This document shows positions 34,257-43,176 of a stretch of 64,000 nt of DNA, piece after piece (the first letter of the stretch is position 1; the number at the start of each line of letters is the position of its first letter). A program made the translations under genes and the position numbers. Source of the DNA: Mycolicibacterium bacteremicum (GTDB lineage Bacteria > Actinomycetota > Actinomycetes > Mycobacteriales > Mycobacteriaceae); assembly GCF_943913955.1 (NCBI RefSeq), contig NZ_CALUAE010000031.1, positions 1 through 64,000 of the forward strand. The letters are read 5' to 3'. The notes under the pieces are model-generated. The model was not told the origin of the DNA, made no database searches, and saw nothing but the letters and a program-made list of their open reading frames with translations.

Positions 34257-35285
34257 TCAGCGAATGGGCTGAGGCTGCGTACCCGGTCCGGCACCCCGCA
34301 CATCGGCCAGCTCACCGGCCTGGACCAGCAGTTCGCCGAGCTGCAGCGGGTACACGGACTCACCGTTGGCGACCAGCTCGGCGATCATTGTCGCATCGCA
34401 CCAGAGATGGCCGTGAATGTAGCGGCGCTCGAGGTCGTTGTAGCCGTCGTCGGTGGGTTCGAAGTGGCGCGTGCGGTGCACGAAGAAGTACTCCTCGCTG
34501 CGCATGACCGCCCCGTTGAAGTCGATCAGGGCGTTACGCCGCCAGACCGGACCGACCAGCTCATCCGGGCTCACCCGCAGACCGGTCTCCTCCAACAGTT
34601 CGCGGACCGCGGTGTCGACGAGTTCCTCGCCCGCCTCGACCGCCCCGCCGACGGTGAACCACCAGCGCCGGCTGCCGTCGCGGGCCGGGTCCGATCCGCG
34701 GAACAACAGCACCCGACCGTCCTCGTCCAGCAGCACGATGCGCGCCGACACGCGGTTACCGACGTGCCCGGCGTCGCGGGTCGCCGGCCCCGCCCGTTCG
34801 GCGATCTCGAAGTAGGTGGGCAGCGCGGCCGTGCCGCCCAGGTGCAGCAGCCGCACCATCGGGCGTTCGCGCAGCGCGAGCGTGTCCCGCACGGCATCGT
34901 TGTGGAAGCGCCGCGCCAGCAACACCCGGGCCTCGGCGTCGGCGAGCTCGGCCACCAGCGCGGTCGGCAGGGCCACCGGATCCACCATCGTCAGCGCCGC
35001 CGACAGCGCGTTCTCGGCGGCCTCGCGGGCCGGCCGGTCGGCGCGTTCGGCGGCATCGGCCAGCGCCGCGAGTCGCTTGCCCTCCGGGCCCCGCCCGTAG
35101 GCATCGACGGCGACCGCCCGGGCCACCACCGCGCGGCGGGCCAGCGCCCCGTCGAGCGCCTGCCAGGACAGGTCGTAGCGCACGTGCAACCGGTCGAGCC
35201 GGTTGGCGGTCAGATAGGCCCAGCTGCCCAGCAACAACAGCGCGGCCCCCAGCAGCACCAGCAGCACGATCAGCCAGACCATCAC
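34257..35285 (-). CDS. LemA-like/Nudix hydrolase fusion (Rv2609c-like)
   Basis: A 342-residue protein. One N-terminal helix (residues 3-26) is followed by a helical region resembling LemA (ANRLDRLHVRYDLSWQALDG, then LARRAVVARAVAV), and then a Nudix domain. The Nudix box follows G-x5-E-x7-REL-x-EETG from Gly214 to Gly235. It would hydrolyse a nucleoside-diphosphate-linked substrate at the membrane. Its start overlaps the pimA stop by 4 bases, so it belongs to the PI/PIM operon; a role in lipid-linked metabolism is only suggested by that. Confidence 0.85.
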   Translation of the reverse strand: MMVWLIVLLVLLGAALLLLGSWAYLTANRLDRLHVRYDLSWQALDGALARRAVVARAVAVDAYGRGPEGKRLAALADAAERADRPAREAAENALSAALTMVDPVALPTALVAELADAEARVLLARRFHNDAVRDTLALRERPMVRLLHLGGTAALPTYFEIAERAGPATRDAGHVGNRVSARIVLLDEDGRVLLFRGSDPARDGSRRWWFTVGGAVEAGEELVDTAVRELLEETGLRVSPDELVGPVWRRNALIDFNGAVMRSEEYFFVHRTRHFEPTDDGYNDLERRYIHGHLWCDATMIAELVANGESVYPLQLGELLVQAGELADVRGAGPGTQPQPIR

Positions 35286-36427
35286 GCCAGGCTCCTGCCG
35301 GCGGTGCCGGCCACCTGCACCTTGGCGCCGGAACCGCTGACCGTCTCGTAGACCCGCATGATCTCGCCGGCCACCACCGACCAGTCGTAGCGGCGCACCG
35401 CGGCGGAAGCGGCCTGCACATAGCGGCGACGGGCGTCATCATCGGCCAGCAGCTCGATCAGGCTGTCGGCCAGGGCGTCGGCGTCATCGACCGGTACCAG
35501 CCGGCCCGCCGTGCCCCCGTCGAGCACCCGACTGAAGGCGTCCAGGTCGCTGGCCACCACCGCCGTCCCGGCGGCCATCGCCTCGACCAGCACGATGCCG
35601 AAGCTCTCACCGCCGGTGTTGGGGGCGCAGTACACGTCGGCGCTGCGCAGCGCCGACGCCTTGGTGGCATCGTCGACCGCCCCGAGGAAACGCAGGTTGC
35701 GCGCGAATTCACCTGCCTGCTCCGATAATTCGTCGTTGTCACCGCGGCCGACGATCAGCACCTCGACATCGGGGAACCGAGCGACCAGTCGGGGCAGCGC
35801 GCCGAGCAGCACGGCCATCCCCTTGCGTGGTTCGTCGAATCGGCCGAGGAACAACACCGATCGGTCCGGCCGCGGATATCCCGGTAGCCGCGGCGCCTCG
35901 GCGAACTCGGCGACATTGAGCCCGTTGGGGATCTCCACCGCATCCGAACCCAGCGCCTCCATCTGCCAGCGCCGGGCCAGGTCCGAGACCGCGATCCGGC
36001 CGACGATCTTCTCGTTGAGCGGCCGCAGCATGCCCTGGAAGACGCTGAGCGTCAACGACTTCGTGGTGGAGGTGTGAAACGTCGCGACGATCGGCCCCTC
36101 GGCGATCATCAGCGCCAGCATCGAGACGCTGGGCGCGTTGGGTTCGTGCAGGTGCAACACGTCGAAGTCACCGTCGATGAGCCACCGCTTGACCTTGCGA
36201 TGGGTGGCGGGCCCGAATCGCAGACGCGCCACCGACCCGTTGTACGGGATCGGCACGGCCTTGCCACCGGAGACCACGTACTCGGGCAACGTGACATGCG
36301 GGGACGCCGGAGCGAGCACGCTGACCTCGTGGCCGCGCTCCCGGAAGACCTCGGCCAGCTGCAGGACGTGCGCCTGGACGCCGCCGTGCACATCGAACGA
36401 GTACGGGCACACCATCCCGATGCGCAT
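35282..36427 (-). CDS. pimA: Phosphatidylinositol alpha-mannosyltransferase PimA
   Basis: A 381-residue GT4 glycosyltransferase that transfers the first mannose from GDP-mannose to phosphatidylinositol on the inner face of the membrane. Features: MVCPYSFDVHGGVQAHVLQLAE at the N-terminus, HEPNAPSVSMLAL, RFDEPRKGMAVLLGAL, and ESFGIVLVEAMAAGTAVVASDL for nucleotide-sugar binding. It lies between patA and the Nudix gene as in M. tuberculosis (Rv2610c). Confidence 0.95.
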   Translation of the reverse strand: MRIGMVCPYSFDVHGGVQAHVLQLAEVFRERGHEVSVLAPASPHVTLPEYVVSGGKAVPIPYNGSVARLRFGPATHRKVKRWLIDGDFDVLHLHEPNAPSVSMLALMIAEGPIVATFHTSTTKSLTLSVFQGMLRPLNEKIVGRIAVSDLARRWQMEALGSDAVEIPNGLNVAEFAEAPRLPGYPRPDRSVLFLGRFDEPRKGMAVLLGALPRLVARFPDVEVLIVGRGDNDELSEQAGEFARNLRFLGAVDDATKASALRSADVYCAPNTGGESFGIVLVEAMAAGTAVVASDLDAFSRVLDGGTAGRLVPVDDADALADSLIELLADDDARRRYVQAASAAVRRYDWSVVAGEIMRVYETVSGSGAKVQVAGTAGRSLA

Positions 36428-36433
36428 GGCGCC

Positions 36434-37384
36434 CTAGCTTCCTTCGAGCCGGGCGCGGCGTTCGGCCGACAGGTCGGCGATCCACTGCGGCTGCAGCATG
36501 TGCCAGTCCGCTGGATGTTCGGCGATGCCGGCCTCGAAGCGGGCGGCCAGCGCCTGGGTGATGGTGCCGATATCGCCGGTGGAGGTGTCCAACGGCGGGT
36601 GGATCCGCAGGCCCCACCCGTCACCATCGAACCAGGTGTGCACCGGTAGCAGGGCGGCACCGGTCTCACCCGCGAGCCGGGCCGGGCCGGCAGGCAGCCG
36701 GGTGTCCTCACCGAAGAACTGCACCTGCACCCCGGAGCGGGTGAGGTCGCGGTCGGACATCAGACAGACCAATCCGTTGTCGCGCAGCCGGTCGACGAGC
36801 ACCTCGCCCGGCGGCCGGGCGCCACCGGTCAGCGGCAGCACCTCGAAGCCCAGGCTTTCCCGGTAGTCGACGAAACGCTGGTACAGCGACTCGGGTTTCA
36901 GCCGTTCGGCGACGGTGGCGAATCGGCCATAGGTGTTGGTCAGCCACACCCCGGCGATATCCCAGTTGCCGCTGTGCGGCAGCGCCAGGACGACACCGCG
37001 GCCGGCGTCCAGCGCCGCCTCGATGTGGTGGTGGCCCTCGACGCGGTCCTGCACCTGCGCGGCGATCGCCGCGTGGTTCATCGACGGCAGCCGGAAGGCC
37101 TCCCGCCAGTACCGCCCGTAGGAGGCCAACGACGCCCGCACCAGGCTGCCGGGCACCTGGGCCGGCGGCACGCCGATGACCCGCGCGAGGTTCTTACGCA
37201 GTTGCGCGGGCCCGCCGCCGCGCGCGGCGTACAGCGCTCCGGCGTCGAACATGTTGCGGGCGGCGAACTCCGGCATGGTGCGCACCAACTGCCAGCCGGC
37301 GGCGTATCCCAGGTCGGACAGCTGACCGCCCAGCGGCAGCCGGAAGCCCCGCACGCTCGGCAGCCCGGCCGACGGCGTGCTCAC
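36434..37384 (-). CDS. patA: Phosphatidylinositol mannoside acyltransferase PatA
   Basis: A 316-residue member of the HtrB/LpxL-type acyltransferase family. The catalytic HX4D is His137-Asp142 in LPHSGNWD. Other typical segments are CLMSDRDLTRSGVQVQFFGE and PADWHMLQPQW. It adds palmitate to the mannose of PIM1. GTG 37384 overlaps the pgsA stop by 4 bases; the frame is open much further upstream but that part runs across pgsA in another frame and is not coding. Confidence 0.94.
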   Translation of the reverse strand: MSTPSAGLPSVRGFRLPLGGQLSDLGYAAGWQLVRTMPEFAARNMFDAGALYAARGGGPAQLRKNLARVIGVPPAQVPGSLVRASLASYGRYWREAFRLPSMNHAAIAAQVQDRVEGHHHIEAALDAGRGVVLALPHSGNWDIAGVWLTNTYGRFATVAERLKPESLYQRFVDYRESLGFEVLPLTGGARPPGEVLVDRLRDNGLVCLMSDRDLTRSGVQVQFFGEDTRLPAGPARLAGETGAALLPVHTWFDGDGWGLRIHPPLDTSTGDIGTITQALAARFEAGIAEHPADWHMLQPQWIADLSAERRARLEGS

Positions 37385-38040
37385 TGACCGTCCTCGGCGG
37401 GACCGACCGGCGCGATCGGCAGCGGGTCCATCGCGCCCGGGGATGTCCGCACCGCGTGCAACCGCTGGGCCAGCGTCACCAGGCTGGCGAGTGCCAGCGC
37501 CCACATGGCGATGTCGAGCAGTATCGGCAGCCCGAACAGACCTGACAGGCCGGCACCGGTGAGCGCGATCACCAACCGCTCGGGGCGTTCGATGATCCCG
37601 CCGTCGCCGCGCAGACCGCTGGCCTCGGCGCGGGCCTTGATATAGGAGATGACCTGCGAGGTGACCAGGCAGATCAGGGTGGCGACCACCAGCGCGGTGT
37701 TGTGCGCACCGAATGCGGCCCACCACGCCAGTCCGCAGAAGATGGCGCCGTCGCTGAGCCGGTCGCAGGTCGCGTCCAGCACCGCGCCGAACCGCGTCCC
37801 GCCACCCCGTTCGCGGGCCATCGCGCCGTCGAGCATGTCGGCCAACACGAAGATGAAGACGGCGAATCCGCCCCACCACAGCTGCCCGATCGGGAAGAGG
37901 GTCAGCGCGGCGACGATCGAACCCGCGGTGCCCAGGATCGTGATGCTGTCGGGGGTCAGCCCGGCGCGCAGCGCCGTCCTGGCGACCGGGCGCGAGATCT
38001 TGGTGTACGCCGCCCGGGTCATCAGGTAGAAGTTGCTCAT
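37381..38040 (-). CDS. pgsA1: CDP-diacylglycerol-dependent phosphatidyltransferase PgsA1 (PI-phosphate synthase)
   Basis: A 219-residue membrane enzyme. The CDP-alcohol phosphotransferase motif DG-x2-AR-x8-G-x3-D-x3-D is exact, starting at DGAMARERGGG and ending at VLDATCD. About six helices surround it. In mycobacteria this protein joins CDP-diacylglycerol with inositol phosphate to make the precursor of phosphatidylinositol. Start MSNFYLMTR at ATG 38040 overlaps the HIT gene stop by 4 bases. Confidence 0.94.
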   Translation of the reverse strand: MSNFYLMTRAAYTKISRPVARTALRAGLTPDSITILGTAGSIVAALTLFPIGQLWWGGFAVFIFVLADMLDGAMARERGGGTRFGAVLDATCDRLSDGAIFCGLAWWAAFGAHNTALVVATLICLVTSQVISYIKARAEASGLRGDGGIIERPERLVIALTGAGLSGLFGLPILLDIAMWALALASLVTLAQRLHAVRTSPGAMDPLPIAPVGPAEDGQ

Positions 38041-38627
38041 TTGTCCGGGTGCCCCGTCGCCGCGCCCGGGCCGGGCTGGGCCGCCCATTCCGCGGCCAGC
38101 AGCCGCCGCGTCTCACCCAGCAGCTGCGGGATCACCTTGGAGCCGCCGATGATGGTGATGAAGTTGGCGTCCCCGCCCCAACGCGGGACCACGTGCATGT
38201 GTAGATGTTCGGCCAGCGACCCACCCGCCGAGGTACCCAGGTTCAGACCGACATTGAACCCGTGCGGGCGCGAGACGGCCTTGATGACCCGAATGGCCTT
38301 CTGGGTGAACGCCATCAGCTCGGCGGTCTCGGCGGTGCTGAGGTCCTCCAGCTCGGACACCCGCCGATACGGCACGACCATCAGGTGGCCGGGGTTGTAC
38401 GGGTAGAGGTTGAGCACCGCGTAGACCAGGTCACCGCGCGCCACCATCAGGCCGTCCTCGTCGGACATGGCCGGGATGTCGGTGAAGGGTTCCTTCGACA
38501 TCGCCGACCCGGCGCCCTTCTTCATGGGCGACTCGGCGATGTAGCTCATCCGGTGCGGGGTCCACAGACGCTGGAGGTGGTCCGGCTCCCCCACCCCGGT
38601 GTCGACGATCGCCTCGTCTTCGCTCAT
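38037..38627 (-). CDS. HIT-family Ap4A phosphorylase-like protein (Rv2613c-like)
   Basis: A 196-residue nucleotide-binding protein. The histidine triad is in AEHLHMHVVPRWGGD, with NLYPYNPGHLMVVPYR and FNVGLNLGTSAGGS upstream, as in the M. tuberculosis enzyme reported to phosphorolyse diadenosine tetraphosphate. It sits between thrS and pgsA1 with 4-base overlaps at both ends, so it is cotranscribed with them. Since aminoacyl-tRNA synthetases make Ap4A, the neighbourhood is meaningful. Confidence 0.92.
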   Translation of the reverse strand: MSEDEAIVDTGVGEPDHLQRLWTPHRMSYIAESPMKKGAGSAMSKEPFTDIPAMSDEDGLMVARGDLVYAVLNLYPYNPGHLMVVPYRRVSELEDLSTAETAELMAFTQKAIRVIKAVSRPHGFNVGLNLGTSAGGSLAEHLHMHVVPRWGGDANFITIIGGSKVIPQLLGETRRLLAAEWAAQPGPGAATGHPDK

Positions 38628-40672
38628 GGCGATACCGTCAGCAGATCGGCTGTGGGAGTGGCATTCTCACGCCGGGCGATCCAATCCACGATCGCGTCCA
38701 CCGCGGCGTCGCGGGCGATGCCGTTGACCTGGGTGCGATCGGCGAACCGGAAGGACACCGCGCCCGCCTCGATGTCCTTGTCGCCGGCCAACAGCATGAA
38801 CGGCACCCGCTGGTTGGTGTGGTTGACGATCTTCTTGGCCATCCGGTCGTCGCTGCCGTCCACCTCGACCCGGACCCCGCGGCTGCGCAGCTGGGCGGCA
38901 ACCTCCTGCAGGTAGGGCAGGTGCGCGTCGGCGACCGGCACCCCGACCACCTGCACCGGTGCCAGCCAGGCCGGGAACGCACCCGCGTAGTGCTCGGTGA
39001 GCACGCCGAAGAATCGCTCGATGGACCCGAACAGCGCCCGATGAATCAGCACCGGACGTTGCCGGCTGCCATCGGCGGCGGTGTACTCCAGCTCGAAGCG
39101 GTCGGGCATGTTGAAGTCCAGCTGGATGGTCGACATCTGCCAGTTGCGTCCCAGCGCATCCTTGACCTGCACCGAGATCTTGGGCCCGTAGAACGCGGCG
39201 CCGCCCGGATCCGGCACCAGCGCCAATCCGGAGGCCTCGGCGACCTCCCGCAGGGTGTCGGTGGCCTCCTCCCAGAGCTCGTCGGAGCCAACGGACTTCT
39301 CCGGGTCCCTGGTCGACAGTTCGAGGTAGAAGTCGTCGAGGCCGTAGTCGGACAGCAGGTCCAGCACGAACTGCAGCAGCGAGGTCAGCTCCTCGCGCAT
39401 CTGCTCACGGGTGGTGTAGATGTGCGCGTCGTCCTGGGTCATCCCGCGCACCCGGGTCAGCCCGTGCACAACACCGGACTTCTCGTACCGGTAGACCGAT
39501 CCGAATTCGAAGAGCCGCAACGGCAGTTCCCGGTAGGAGCGGCCGCGGGAGCGGTAGATCAAGTGGTGCATCGGGCAGTTCATCGGCTTCAGGTAATAGT
39601 CCTGGCCGGGCTTGCGGACCGTGCCGTCCTCGTTGTATTCGGCATCGATCTGCATCGGCGGGAACATGCCGTCGGCGTACCACTCCAGGTGACCGGAGGT
39701 GATGTACAGGTTCTCCTTGGTGATGTGCGGGGTGTTGACGAACTGGTAGCCGGCCTGTTCGTGCTTGCGGCGCGAGTAGTCCTCCAGTTCCTTGCGCACG
39801 ATGCCGCCCTTGGGGTGGAAGACCGGCAGGCCCGAGCCGAGCTCGTCGGGGAAGCTGAACAGGTCGAGCTCCACACCGAGCTTGCGATGATCGCGGCGCT
39901 GAGCCTCCTCGATGAGTTCGAGGTGGCGGTCCAGGGCCTCCTGAGACTCCCAGGCCGTGCCGTAGATGCGCTGCAGGCTGGCGTTGTTCTGGTTTCCGCG
40001 CCAGTAGGCCGCACTGCTGCGGGTGAGCTTGAACGCGGGGATGTAGCGGGTGGTCGGGATGTGCGGTCCCCGGCACAGATCGCCCCAGATACGTTCCTTG
40101 GTACGCGGATTCAGGTTGTCGTAGGCGGTGAGCTCATCCCCGCCGACCTCCATGACATCGGGATCACCGGACTTGTCGTCGACCAGCTCAAGCTTGTATG
40201 GCTCACCGGAAAGCTCTTCACGCGCTTGCTCTTTGGATTCGTAGACGCGGCGGGAGAACAGCTGACCGTCCTTGATGATCTTGGCCATCCGCTTCTCCAG
40301 CTTGGCCAGGTCCTCGGGCGTGAACGGCTCGGCGACGTCGAAGTCGTAATAGAAGCCGTCGGTGATGGGCGGGCCGATGCCGAGCTTGGCCTGCGGGAAC
40401 AGCTCCTGCACCGCCTGGGCCAACACGTGCGCACACGAGTGCCGGATGACGCTGCGGCCGTCCTCGGTGTCGGCGGCCACCGGTTCGACGTCCGCGTCGG
40501 CGTCGGGCGCCCAGTTCAGGTCGCGCAGCCTGCCGTCGGCATCGCGCACCACGACGATGGCGTCGGCGGCACCACGCTCGGGCAGACCGGCCGCCCGCAC
40601 CGCCGCGCCGGCGGTGGTCCCGGCAGCGACCCGGATCAGGGCTGCGGGGGCTGAACTGGCGGCGGCGGTCAT
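38624..40672 (-). CDS. thrS: Threonyl-tRNA synthetase
   Basis: A 682-residue class II synthetase. An N-terminal TGS-like domain is followed by the editing domain (HSCAHVLAQAVQELFP, CRGPHIPTT), the catalytic core with motif 1 near FPKGG-type HPKGGIVRKELEDY, PMNCPMHHLIYRSRGRSYRELP, motif 2 VHGLTRVRGMTQDDAHIY, and motif 3 LIHRALFGSIERF, then an anticodon domain. It charges tRNA-Thr. ATG 40672 follows AGGAG. First gene of the thrS-HIT-pgsA1-patA-pimA-Nudix operon. Confidence 0.97.
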   Translation of the reverse strand: MTAAASSAPAALIRVAAGTTAGAAVRAAGLPERGAADAIVVVRDADGRLRDLNWAPDADADVEPVAADTEDGRSVIRHSCAHVLAQAVQELFPQAKLGIGPPITDGFYYDFDVAEPFTPEDLAKLEKRMAKIIKDGQLFSRRVYESKEQAREELSGEPYKLELVDDKSGDPDVMEVGGDELTAYDNLNPRTKERIWGDLCRGPHIPTTRYIPAFKLTRSSAAYWRGNQNNASLQRIYGTAWESQEALDRHLELIEEAQRRDHRKLGVELDLFSFPDELGSGLPVFHPKGGIVRKELEDYSRRKHEQAGYQFVNTPHITKENLYITSGHLEWYADGMFPPMQIDAEYNEDGTVRKPGQDYYLKPMNCPMHHLIYRSRGRSYRELPLRLFEFGSVYRYEKSGVVHGLTRVRGMTQDDAHIYTTREQMREELTSLLQFVLDLLSDYGLDDFYLELSTRDPEKSVGSDELWEEATDTLREVAEASGLALVPDPGGAAFYGPKISVQVKDALGRNWQMSTIQLDFNMPDRFELEYTAADGSRQRPVLIHRALFGSIERFFGVLTEHYAGAFPAWLAPVQVVGVPVADAHLPYLQEVAAQLRSRGVRVEVDGSDDRMAKKIVNHTNQRVPFMLLAGDKDIEAGAVSFRFADRTQVNGIARDAAVDAIVDWIARRENATPTADLLTVSP

Positions 40673-40737
40673 CGGTGGTTCTCCTAGCGGCTCGAGTGAA
40701 TCGCGACCATGCTATCGGGGTTACCCCAGCGCAATAC

Positions 40738-41187
40738 CTACGACCCGATGCCGATCGGGCTCGCCAACCAGGGCCAGTCGATACCGACCCAGCCGGCGAC
40801 CAGGCCCACCGCCCCGAACAGCCACAGCGTCACGATGACCACGACGGCGGTGAACAGCGCGCTGAGCGCCTTCACCGCGATGTGCTGGCGGCCGAACCAG
40901 TCCATCACCTTGTCGTAGCGGACCCGCACCCAGTGCAGCACCACCTGCGCGGCGCGGAACTCGGTGGCCAGGATGCCCAGCCCGAGGAAGACGATCGCCC
41001 AGCCCGGGCCCGGGTACGGGATGGTGACGATGCCGACGATGAGCACCAGGGTGCCGACGACGCCGACGACGGTGCGGTAGGTCAGGTCCGCCATCGGACG
41101 GTCGCGCAGCTTGTCCCGCCAGCGCGCCCAGGCCCGTTTGTCGCGCTTGCCCCGGTTGTCGCGGTTCTCGCGGTTCTCGACGCTCAT
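40738..41187 (-). CDS. TIGR02611-type membrane protein (PGPGW family)
   Basis: A 149-residue protein with a strongly charged N-terminus (ENRENRDNRGKRDKR), then two helices flanking the signature IPYPGPGWAIVFLGLGILATEF, and a third and fourth hydrophobic segment. The family is common in actinobacteria and has no known function. Its start overlaps the preceding thioesterase stop by 4 bases. The gap of 65 bases to thrS may hold the thrS promoter. Confidence 0.8.
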   Translation of the reverse strand: MSVENRENRDNRGKRDKRAWARWRDKLRDRPMADLTYRTVVGVVGTLVLIVGIVTIPYPGPGWAIVFLGLGILATEFRAAQVVLHWVRVRYDKVMDWFGRQHIAVKALSALFTAVVVIVTLWLFGAVGLVAGWVGIDWPWLASPIGIGS

Positions 41188-41801
41188 GGCTGCCCCGGCT
41201 TCAGTCGCACGAACAGGGCATCGGCCTCGGTGAGCACCGTGCCGTCATCGGACAGCCGGCCACTGACGAACATCTTGCGGCCGTCGATGCGGTCGATGCC
41301 CGCGTCGACCTGCAGCACCTTGCCGATCGGCACGATCTTGCGGTAGTCGATGCCCAGGTGCGCGGTGCGCTGGTACATGCTCTTCGTCAGCTTGGCGGTG
41401 GTGTAACCGAGTAGCGAGTCGAACAGCAGACCCAGCACGCCGCCGTGCACGGCGCTGTTGCGACCCAGGTGGTAGCGGCGGAACTGCACGGTGCCGCAGA
41501 CCCGGTCATCGGTGACGCGCAGATCCATCGGCACCGACATGATGTTGCCGCGGTTGGGCAGATCGAGGCGCCGCCCGGACGGCGAATGCCACTCATCGGC
41601 CTCATACGGCGCCAGCAGGGCCGACACCTTCTCGACCAGATCGGCGGCCTCGCTGATCACCTCGTCGGGCGCGTCGGCGGCCCGGGCGTGGTCCTGCAAC
41701 GTCCGGACGGCCTCGATGAACCGTCCGTAATCGGGTCCGCCGTTGTCGGTGGGCTCGGGCGGGTTGAATCCGCCGCCGGGATGCGCGGTGCCGGTCGTCA
41801 C
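41184..41801 (-). CDS. PaaI-type hot-dog thioesterase
   Basis: A 205-residue protein. The N-terminal half is helical; the C-terminal hot-dog domain contains RNSAVHGGVLGLLFDSLLGY, the place of the catalytic helix, and YRKIVPIGKVLQVDAGIDR and RKMFVSGRLSDDGTVLTEADALFV. It probably hydrolyses an acyl- or aryl-CoA. GTG 41801 is used; the frame continues to 42023 but overlaps the TetR gene. It follows the TetR gene by 10 bases and precedes the PGPGW protein. Confidence 0.85.
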   Translation of the reverse strand: MTTGTAHPGGGFNPPEPTDNGGPDYGRFIEAVRTLQDHARAADAPDEVISEAADLVEKVSALLAPYEADEWHSPSGRRLDLPNRGNIMSVPMDLRVTDDRVCGTVQFRRYHLGRNSAVHGGVLGLLFDSLLGYTTAKLTKSMYQRTAHLGIDYRKIVPIGKVLQVDAGIDRIDGRKMFVSGRLSDDGTVLTEADALFVRLKPGQP

Positions 41802-41811
41802 GACAGCAACG

Positions 41812-42369
41812 TTATTGCACGGCCGCGTCGAGCAACGTCTCAGCCGCAGCCCGCGCCTGCTCGGCCCGGCCGGGATCGTCGAACACCATGGCCCGGCCGG
41901 CGACACCGTCGGCCAGAATGGCGAGCTGCTCGGCCAGTGATGCGGGGTCACCAACGCCCAGTTCGGACAGCAGTGCAGCCAGTCGCGCCGTGAACTCCTG
42001 TTTGCGATCGCGGGTGTAGACATGCGCCGGGCTGGCCGGGTCCGGGAATTCGGTGGCGGCCGCGGTGAACGGACAGCCGCGGACCGGCCCGTCCGGCCGA
42101 TCGATGTGGAACAGCGCGAGGATGCGCTCCCGTACGGGCATGTCCTGCCGATCCAGGACGCTCTCGGTGGTGAGCCCGGCCGCGGAGAGGTGCTGTAGAT
42201 AGGCGAGCACCAGATCCTCCTTCACCGGAAAGTGTGCGTAGAGAGTCCTTTTGGACACCGGCGCCGCTGCGGCGATCTGCTCCATTGTGGTCGCGTTGAT
42301 CCCACCGGCCTCGAACAACCGGGTCGCGGCTGCCAGGATCCGCTCCCGGCCTCCGCGCGACGCACCCAT
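41812..42369 (-). CDS. TetR-family regulator
   Basis: A 185-residue repressor with the N-terminal helix-turn-helix RERILAAATRLFEAGGINATT then APVSKRTLYAHFPVKEDLV. The C-terminal part contains GCPFTAAATEFPDP, the AcrR/NemR-like TetR subgroup that often responds to electrophiles or oxidants. It is divergent from a nitroreductase gene, and two matching 21-base operators lie between them. It likely represses itself and the nitroreductase. Confidence 0.9.
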   Translation of the reverse strand: MGASRGGRERILAAATRLFEAGGINATTMEQIAAAAPVSKRTLYAHFPVKEDLVLAYLQHLSAAGLTTESVLDRQDMPVRERILALFHIDRPDGPVRGCPFTAAATEFPDPASPAHVYTRDRKQEFTARLAALLSELGVGDPASLAEQLAILADGVAGRAMVFDDPGRAEQARAAAETLLDAAVQ

Positions 42370-42376
42370 GGATACA

Positions 42377-42397
42377 ACTATACGGCACCGTTTACTT
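42377..42397 (-). promoter_or_regulatory. TetR operator copy 1
   Basis: On the minus strand this reads AAGTAAACG-N4-CGTATA plus two bases and is near the start of the TetR gene (7 bases upstream). It matches copy 2 at 42427-42447 at all fixed positions but in the opposite orientation. The inner part is itself a near-palindrome (GTAAACG-N4-CGTATAG). Confidence 0.7.
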
Positions 42398-42426
42398 CGA
42401 TACCTTGATTCGGCTACCATCGCCTC

Positions 42427-42447
42427 AAGTAAACGAAATCGTATACA
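42427..42447 (+). promoter_or_regulatory. TetR operator copy 2
   Basis: On the plus strand this reads AAGTAAACG-N4-CGTATA plus two bases, ending 13 bases before the nitroreductase ATG. GTAAACG-N4-CGTATAC is palindromic except for one pair. With copy 1 it gives one operator per divergent promoter. Confidence 0.7.
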
Positions 42448-42460
42448 CAGGAGATTGTCG

Positions 42461-43147
42461 ATGCCCGCGACCGATTGCCTCGTCCAGTCCATCGATCAGC
42501 TGGTGCGCAGCCGCCGGGCGACGCGCGCATTCCTGACCGAGGAGGTTCCCGCCGAGACCATCAAGGCGGTCTTCGAGCTGGCCAACCACGCACCCTCGAA
42601 CTCCAACACCCAGCCCTGGCATGTCGAGGTGGTCAGCGGCGCCGCCCGCGAGCGCCTGGCCGCCGCGATCGCGGCGGCCGGCGAGTCCGGCGAGGTCTCC
42701 CTGGACTTCCCCTACAGCGAGGACATGTACCAGGACGTGCTGCGGGACCGGCGCAGGGATTTCGGCGCGCATCTCTATCGGACGCTGGGCATCGACCGCG
42801 ACGACGCGCAACTGCTGGATGTCTACAACAGGAGAAGCCTTCGTTTCTACGGCGCTCCACATGTCGCCATGATCTTCGCCCCCAGCACCGCCGAGGCGCG
42901 TATCGCCGCCGACGTCGGGATCTACCTGCAAACCCTGCTGCTGGCCATGACGGCGCACGGAATTGCCTCGTGCCCACAGGGATTGCTGTCCTTCTATGCC
43001 GACACGGTGCGCAGCGAACTCGGTGTCGACCCGGGCCGCAGACTGCTGGTGGGCGTCGCCTTCGGCTATGCGGACGACGCTGCGCCGGTCAACGGTCTGC
43101 GGGTGCCCCGCGCGGATTTGACCGAGACCACGCGGTTCCACCGCTGA
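42461..43147 (+). CDS. Nitroreductase family flavoprotein
   Basis: A 228-residue FMN enzyme. It has RSRRATRAFLTEEVPAETI for FMN phosphate binding, NHAPSNSNTQPWHVEVV as the family signature, and GIYLQTLLLAMTAHGIASCPQG near the C-terminal half. It would reduce nitro compounds or quinones with NAD(P)H. The start ATG 42461 follows AGGAGA. Expression is probably induced through the divergent TetR protein. Confidence 0.9.
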   Translation: MPATDCLVQSIDQLVRSRRATRAFLTEEVPAETIKAVFELANHAPSNSNTQPWHVEVVSGAARERLAAAIAAAGESGEVSLDFPYSEDMYQDVLRDRRRDFGAHLYRTLGIDRDDAQLLDVYNRRSLRFYGAPHVAMIFAPSTAEARIAADVGIYLQTLLLAMTAHGIASCPQGLLSFYADTVRSELGVDPGRRLLVGVAFGYADDAAPVNGLRVPRADLTETTRFHR

Positions 43148-43176
43148 CCCGGCGCGCACACTGCCATAGTGGAGCC

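Noticed and set aside
37385..38116. Upstream extension of the patA frame that would make a 560-residue protein
   Set aside because: The extra part lies within pgsA in another frame and has no domain; the GTG at 37384 with GTGA overlap is the real start.
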